From: JAIOTG01 sp964644045
GTDB taxonomy: Bacteria; Patescibacteriota; Patescibacteriia; Patescibacteriales; JAGXOH01
NCBI GenBank assembly: GCA_964644045.1
Contig: CAZXUK010000021.1
Span: 1-16,420 of the forward strand
Length of the DNA: 16,420 nucleotides
Reading direction: 5' to 3'
Under the pieces are notes generated by a model. That model did not search any database, had not been told where the DNA came from, and was given only the letters and a program-made list of their open reading frames with translations. Shown here one piece after another: positions 11,627 to 16,420 of this stretch (its first letter is position 1; each line of letters begins with the position of its first letter). The position numbers and the translations under genes are program-made.

Positions 11627-14225
11627 AAATCAAGAAGGGTTTGTAATAAACCTAACCGCCTCAAGCAATAAAGAAGAACCCTTTAAAGACAGGGGTCTTT
11701 TTGAGCACTTATTTTTTTATTGGCGAAAAATTTTTTCTTTTTTTTCTCGAGACAAGTCTATAAATTTTATTAAAAACTGGGAGGAGGAAAAAGGAAAAAA
11801 AAGAAAATCCGACTCAAAAAAGCCCTTGTATAAATTTAAAATTTTCTCCCCGTTCCATCTTTTTAAAAAGGGAATCAATTTTCTTCCTTCTTTCTTTTTG
11901 ATCAAAACTTTTAATACTAATAAAAGGGGTTTTTTAGAGGCAATATTTTTCCTCTTAAAAATTCTTTTTGTTAATTTAAAATTAGCTTTTTCCTTTCTGG
12001 CTTATTTGGGAAAAATCTTATTGATTCCTTTTAAGGTTTTAAAAGTTTTTCTTTTTTTCTTTCTCGCTCTTAAAAAGTTTTTTGCCGGGATTTTTAAAAA
12101 TTTCTCCTTTTCTTTGAAAAAAGGAGAAAAAAAGAAGAATAAAATTGAAAAACAAGAAGAGCCCTCTTTGGTTCATTTTCATCAAGTTCCTCATTTTTTT
12201 CTTAAATCCCTGCTTTCTTTTTTGGCTTTTGTGCTTTTGTTAATTTTTATTTTTAAAGGTTTTAGTTATTTTAATTCCTTAAATGTTTCCGAATTAAAAA
12301 AGGATGTTTTGGGAGTATCCGCAGAGGCCTTGACGGATTTTAAGGAAGCTTCCGGGGCCTTTGCTCAACTTGATTTAAATAAAGCCGAAACACATTTTTC
12401 CCAGGCCAATACTAAATTTCTTCAAGCCCAAAAAGAATTAAAAAAAATTAATGAGCTTATTTTAAAATTGGCTCGTTTTGCTCCTCAAAAAGAAATTAGA
12501 TTGGCTTCATTCAGCCAACCGGTCTTGGAAGCCGGAAAAGCGGCTTCTCGGTTGGGGAACAATTTGAGCTTGGCCCTGAATAGTTTATTAAAAATCAACT
12601 TGGAAGGAGAAAACAAAAAAATAATTGAAAGAATTGAAAAATTTGAAGAATATTTGGCTAAAACGGACAACAATACTCAAAAAATAAACCGGAAATTAAA
12701 CCAAATAGATCCGGAGATTTTGCCCGAGCAACATCGAAAAAATTTTCAAAAATTAAGAAAAAAAACCTCTGAACTGGAAAATTTTTGGGAGGATTTGGAA
12801 AATTTAACAAAAAAAACAAAAATATTCTTAGGAGAAAAACAGGATAGAAAATATTTATTAGTCTTTCAAAATAGCGCGGAAATGAGGGCCACGGGCGGTT
12901 TTATCGGAAGCTTTGCTCTTTTGGAGTTTAGCCAGGGCGAGCTTGCCAATATTGAGATCCCCAAAGGAGGGAGTTATGACGTGGACGGAGGACTAAACCG
13001 CTTAATAGCTCCGCCCGAACCCCTGCAATTGGTAAACGATCGTTGGTATTTTAGAGATGCCAACTGGTGGCCTCATTGGCCCACTTCGGCCCAAAAGTTA
13101 ACTTGGTTTTACGAAAACAGCGGAGGCCCCACGGTAGACGGGGTTATAAGTTTTACCCCGGAGGTTTTGGGCAGTATTTTAGAGATTACCGGGCCTTTGG
13201 ATATGAGGGAAAAATATGGTATAATTTTTACTAAAGATAATTTTTGGGAAAATATCAGAAAAACCATAGAAGAAGAAAAAAAACTTGAGGACAACAAGCC
13301 CAAAAAAGTGATAAACGATCTGTTTCATAAAATTATTGAAAAAATTCCGCAAGAAATAAACCAGAAAAAATTGGTTAATTTTTTGGCTGACACTCGGGGA
13401 CATTTGGGGTCTAAAAATATTCTTTTTTATTTTAGACAGCCCGAATTGCAAGAGGAAGTAAAGAAAAGATCCTGGGGAGGAAGGATAAAAAAAACCGGCA
13501 AGGATTATTTATCTGTGATAAACACCAATATTGCCGGAGGTAAAAGTGACAAACAGATAGAACAGACAATAGAGCATAAAGCCCAAGTTCAAAAAGACGG
13601 CTCGATCATTGACACTCTTAAAATTGTTCGTGAACATACGGGCGCTTCCAGCCAATATTATTACGGAGATAGAAATGTAAACTGGTTGAGAGTATATGTA
13701 CCTCGGGGAAGTGAATTAATTGAAGCCAGAGGATTTCAAAAACCCGATGAAATTTATTTTGAAACACCGGGACAAGATTGGGAAAAAGATCCTTTGATCA
13801 AAAAGGAAGAGGATTATTCTCGTGTAGACCCGGAAAGTGATACCCGTATTTATCAAGAAAACGGAAAAACTGTTTTTGCCAACTGGGTCATGTCAGACCC
13901 CGGAGAGAAAAAAGTGATTTATTTTAAATATAAATTACCTTTTAAAATAAAAAAGAAAGAGGTAAAAAAAGATTTTTGGGATAAGTTAAGAGAAACAATA
14001 TGGGAGAAAAATAATAAACAGCTCTTGCCTTATTCTCTTTTGTTCCAAAAACAGGCGGGATCAAAATCAGTGGAATTTAACTCTCGATTAAAACTTAATC
14101 CTTGTTTTGATCTAATTCAAACTTTCCCAAAAACAACAAACAATAACAAACAGGGTTGGAACATAAAACAAAATATTGATCAAGACGAATTTTGGGCCGC
14201 TTTATTAACTAAGCAAGAAAAATAA
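11586..14225 (+). CDS. DUF4012 membrane protein with long hydrophobic N-terminal extension
   Basis: 879 residues. Residues 1-200 are very rich in Lys and Phe, with amphipathic or membrane-hugging stretches at about 117-171; a clear transmembrane helix lies at 206-228. Then a helical, coiled-coil-like stretch (235-415), and the DUF4012 domain, marked by YLLVFQNSAEMRATGGFIGSF (424-443 region), RDANWWPHWPTSAQKLTWFYE, and VDGVISFTPEVLGSILEITGP. The bulk after the helix should be outside the cell. DUF4012 proteins are widespread in Patescibacteria and some Gram-positives, usually near glycosyltransferases; their role is not established. The start at 11586 overlaps the upstream gene by 41 bases; a later start would shorten only the charged N-terminus. 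The C-terminal third ends in a helical region near ILL-free, Asp/Phe-rich sequence without a sorting signal. Family sure, function unknown. Confidence 0.9.
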   Translation: MWRKKTKKIEENPENQEGFVINLTASSNKEEPFKDRGLFEHLFFYWRKIFSFFSRDKSINFIKNWEEEKGKKRKSDSKKPLYKFKIFSPFHLFKKGINFLPSFFLIKTFNTNKRGFLEAIFFLLKILFVNLKLAFSFLAYLGKILLIPFKVLKVFLFFFLALKKFFAGIFKNFSFSLKKGEKKKNKIEKQEEPSLVHFHQVPHFFLKSLLSFLAFVLLLIFIFKGFSYFNSLNVSELKKDVLGVSAEALTDFKEASGAFAQLDLNKAETHFSQANTKFLQAQKELKKINELILKLARFAPQKEIRLASFSQPVLEAGKAASRLGNNLSLALNSLLKINLEGENKKIIERIEKFEEYLAKTDNNTQKINRKLNQIDPEILPEQHRKNFQKLRKKTSELENFWEDLENLTKKTKIFLGEKQDRKYLLVFQNSAEMRATGGFIGSFALLEFSQGELANIEIPKGGSYDVDGGLNRLIAPPEPLQLVNDRWYFRDANWWPHWPTSAQKLTWFYENSGGPTVDGVISFTPEVLGSILEITGPLDMREKYGIIFTKDNFWENIRKTIEEEKKLEDNKPKKVINDLFHKIIEKIPQEINQKKLVNFLADTRGHLGSKNILFYFRQPELQEEVKKRSWGGRIKKTGKDYLSVINTNIAGGKSDKQIEQTIEHKAQVQKDGSIIDTLKIVREHTGASSQYYYGDRNVNWLRVYVPRGSELIEARGFQKPDEIYFETPGQDWEKDPLIKKEEDYSRVDPESDTRIYQENGKTVFANWVMSDPGEKKVIYFKYKLPFKIKKKEVKKDFWDKLRETIWEKNNKQLLPYSLLFQKQAGSKSVEFNSRLKLNPCFDLIQTFPKTTNNNKQGWNIKQNIDQDEFWAALLTKQEK

Positions 14226-14229
14226 TTAT

Positions 14230-16230
14230 ATGAAATCTCAGAAAAAAGGAAAAAAAATAAAAGTTAGACAGATTAATTCTGATTCCGCCGGGTTTAAGAA
14301 AAGACCCCTGCCTTCGGAAAAAGAAGAAGAAAAAGAAGAGGCGAAAGAGCGGAAAAAAGAGAAACAACAAAGAGAAAAAACCATAAGTTCCAGCTTATCA
14401 GAAATCTATCAAGACGGAAAAGGAGGGGAGGTTAATGTTAAAAAAATAGAAAAAAAGAAAAAAGGAGGTCTTATTTTTTGGTTTTTTAATTTTATTTTTT
14501 TAGTTTTAGTGCTTTTGGGAGTAGGCGCGGGGGTTTTTTATTATTTTTCTCATCAACAAACGCAAGAAGGAAATCTTGATTTTTCCATAAAAGGAAAAAA
14601 GGAAGTGAAAGTAAATCAAGAATTTTTTTATGAAATAAAATACAAAAACAAAGCGAATTTTAGCTTGAATGAAGTTAGGATAAATGCCGATTACCCGAAA
14701 AATTTTGTCTTTTTGGACAGTTTTCCGAAAATTGATGGTCAGGAAGGAGAAAATAACTTCTGGAATATAAAAAAAATCCCCCCGCACGGAGAGGGGGTAA
14801 TAAGAATAAAAGGGAAAATAATTGACAAAGAAAAAGAGTCAGCGGTTTTTCTAAGCAAAATCAACTATACTCCGGCCAATTTTTCCAGTGAATTCAGTAA
14901 AGAGGCCTCTTTTAGCACCAATCTGCGAGGAAGCGGTTTGAATATAGATATAGACCATCCGGACAGCGTTCTGGTAGGCGAAGAAGAGAGTTTAACAATT
15001 AATTTTAACCCGGAAACAGAAAATTATCTAAAGGATTTTATTTTGGAATTGAAAAAAGGGGAAAATGTGGAGATAATTAATACCGAAGCGATTTCCCCGA
15101 AGGAGGAAAAGTCACTATTAAATTCGGAAAAATTAAAAAAAGATACTTGGAATCTGAGCTTTTCCCGGTTAGATAAAACCGGGGAGTGGAAAATTGATTT
15201 TATAGTAAAAGAAAAAAAGAGAGAAGAAGAATCCTGGGAATTTCTTTTCAAGCAAAAAGAAGGAAAAAAAGAATATCTTTTTGATCAGAAAAAAATTACT
15301 TTTGAAACTATAAAAAGTGATTTGGATCTAAATTTAATAATCAACGGTTCTCAAAAAAACGAACCGGTTAGTTTTGGCCAAACCCTTAACTATTCCATTA
15401 ATTATACCAACAAAGGAGAGGCGGCTATGAAGGATCTTACTATTATGGCTGTTTTGGAAAGCGAGTCCCTGGATTGGACCACCTTAAAAGATGAACATAG
15501 AGGAGTGGAGAAAGGACATACTATTACATGGACTGCGGAACAAATACCGAAATTACAAGAGGTAGAAGTGAATCAAAAAGGGGAAATAAACTTTTCTATC
15601 GAAGTAATTTCTTTCCCCGCCCAAAATTTAGAAAAAGATTTTAAAATAAAAAGTTATGCTCAATTTATAGTCGGAGGCTCCGAAGAGGAAATAACGGCCA
15701 CCTCAACCCAAGATAATCGCAGTAACACCATTATCAATAAAATAAAAAGCGATTTAAAATTATCGGAAGAGGTTCGTTATTTTAACGAAGACAACATCCC
15801 GGTAGGCATCGGCCCCCTGCCGCCCAAAGTGGGGGAAGAAACCACTTTTAAAGTTTACTGGGAACTTAAAAACAATCTTCATGAACTAAAAAATGTAAAA
15901 GTTTTTTATGAATTACCCGAACATGTTAATTGGAATAAAAAAGACAGGACATCAGTGGGGTCTATAAACTATGATTCGGAAAAAAGAAAAATAATATGGG
16001 AAGTGGGTCGTTTGCCCTTAGCGATTTATCAAGCCAATGCGGAGTTTAGTATTAGCTTAACCCCTCAAGAGGAGCACAAAAACAAGATTTTAGTTTTATC
16101 TCCCGGTTCCACAGTTAAGGGTTTTGACACGGAAACCGAAGCGGAGATCATTAATACCACCTCGGCCAAAACGACCAAATTGGAGGATGATGATATAGCA
16201 GACGAAAGCAGTGACGGTAGAATAGAATAA
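14230..16230 (+). CDS. Membrane-anchored protein with four DUF11/Ig-like repeats
   Basis: 666 residues. A very basic/acidic N-terminal tail (1-78) lies inside, one transmembrane helix at about 80-106 anchors it, and the rest is extracellular beta-rich repeats at about 113-235, 237-370, 375-497 and 505-650. Each repeat has the DUF11/CARDB-type pattern: an opening strand, V-x-x-G/N-[QE]-x-[FL]-x-Y-x-[IV]-x-[YF]-x-N-x-[GA], a leading hydrophobic pair, then a closing strand with W or I (for example FYEIKYKNKANFSLNEV and LNYSINYTNKGEAAMKDL). The last 20 residues are acidic. It starts four bases after the DUF4012 stop, with no Shine-Dalgarno site. Such proteins usually follow DUF4012 genes in Parcubacteria; a structural or scaffold role at the cell surface is inferred. 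The repeats are diverged from one another. Confidence 0.82.
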   Translation: MKSQKKGKKIKVRQINSDSAGFKKRPLPSEKEEEKEEAKERKKEKQQREKTISSSLSEIYQDGKGGEVNVKKIEKKKKGGLIFWFFNFIFLVLVLLGVGAGVFYYFSHQQTQEGNLDFSIKGKKEVKVNQEFFYEIKYKNKANFSLNEVRINADYPKNFVFLDSFPKIDGQEGENNFWNIKKIPPHGEGVIRIKGKIIDKEKESAVFLSKINYTPANFSSEFSKEASFSTNLRGSGLNIDIDHPDSVLVGEEESLTINFNPETENYLKDFILELKKGENVEIINTEAISPKEEKSLLNSEKLKKDTWNLSFSRLDKTGEWKIDFIVKEKKREEESWEFLFKQKEGKKEYLFDQKKITFETIKSDLDLNLIINGSQKNEPVSFGQTLNYSINYTNKGEAAMKDLTIMAVLESESLDWTTLKDEHRGVEKGHTITWTAEQIPKLQEVEVNQKGEINFSIEVISFPAQNLEKDFKIKSYAQFIVGGSEEEITATSTQDNRSNTIINKIKSDLKLSEEVRYFNEDNIPVGIGPLPPKVGEETTFKVYWELKNNLHELKNVKVFYELPEHVNWNKKDRTSVGSINYDSEKRKIIWEVGRLPLAIYQANAEFSISLTPQEEHKNKILVLSPGSTVKGFDTETEAEIINTTSAKTTKLEDDDIADESSDGRIE

Positions 16231-16252
16231 AAAATTATTTCAATTAAATATT

Positions 16253-16420
16253 ATGTTTAAATTCAGTTTAACAGAAAAATGGAGTAAAAAGTCAGGGAAA
16301 TTTTTATTGATTTTGGGTGTTTTTTTGTTTTTAATTTTGGCAACCGATTTTTCAAAGAAAAGTCCCTCCTCTTCCCATATAGCCCAAGCCCAGCAAAAAC
16401 CTAAAGCCGACGCCATCGGA
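16253..16420 (+). CDS. Start of a membrane-anchored protein, 3' end outside window
   Basis: 56 codons are visible and the frame stays open to the edge. Residues 1-16 are basic, 17-31 form a hydrophobic helix (KFLLILGVFLFLILA), and then a Ser/Gln/Lys/Pro-rich stretch leads into KADAIG, where the folded part would begin outside the membrane. It is a signal-anchor type start; no lipobox Cys is seen. It follows the DUF11-like gene by 22 bases in the same operon. The family cannot be decided from this fragment. Confidence 0.75.
   Translation, partial: MFKFSLTEKWSKKSGKFLLILGVFLFLILATDFSKKSPSSSHIAQAQQKPKADAIG

Noticed and set aside
1..16420. CRISPR arrays, tRNAs, rRNAs, transposases, phage genes or defence systems
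   Set aside because: No regularly spaced repeats, no cloverleaf with intact T-arm, and no protein motifs of such families were found on either strand.

Overview
The window looks like chromosomal DNA from a Candidate Phyla Radiation bacterium (Patescibacteria, most likely in or near Parcubacteria). The grounds are: an AT-rich genome read with ordinary stop codons (no sign of recoded UGA); a DUF4012 membrane protein followed by a DUF11-like repeat protein, a pair common in that group; many start codons without a Shine-Dalgarno sequence beside a few with a very strong one; and several small lineage-type proteins with no recognisable function. The phylum is an inference; no rRNA or tRNA lies in the window.

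Left part (1-3400): the 3' end of a divergent polysaccharide deacetylase gene, then a cytoplasmic family 2 glycosyltransferase whose catalytic domain is interrupted by a copy of its own N-terminal helical segment, then a small four-helix EamA/SMR-like membrane protein with a good promoter. A 670-base stretch without a convincing gene follows (2956-3625). It holds a promoter-like element shared with the glycosyltransferase gene, a series of nested and strong RNA hairpins ending in a clear intrinsic terminator (candidate structured non-coding RNA, about 3043-3382), a palindromic site, a second promoter, and a terminator-like attenuator just before the next gene.

Middle (3473-6742): a two-component system. 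A periplasmic solute-binding (SBP family 3) sensor domain, one membrane helix, three PAS domains and a HisKA/HATPase kinase form one logical protein of about 910 residues, but the reading frame is broken by one extra G in a G6 run at 4180-4185. A stand-alone receiver protein follows 14 bases later.

6790-8160 holds three small genes of unknown role, each with a strong Shine-Dalgarno site: one on the + strand and two on the - strand, separated by a pair of facing terminators. One - strand product resembles the homing-endonuclease-associated repeat. 8283-9464 is the ribose-phosphate pyrophosphokinase gene (prs) plus a 45-residue basic protein, closed by a terminator.

Right part (9468-16420): one probable operon, starting from a promoter so close to the first ATG that the mRNA is probably leaderless. 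It encodes an AmmeMemoRadiSam-type radical SAM enzyme lacking the usual C-terminal tail, a family 4 glycosyltransferase, a DUF4012 membrane protein with a long hydrophobic N-terminal extension, a membrane-anchored four-repeat DUF11-like protein, and the start of another membrane-anchored protein. The last four genes are tightly spaced or overlapping and probably act in cell-envelope or surface-polymer assembly.
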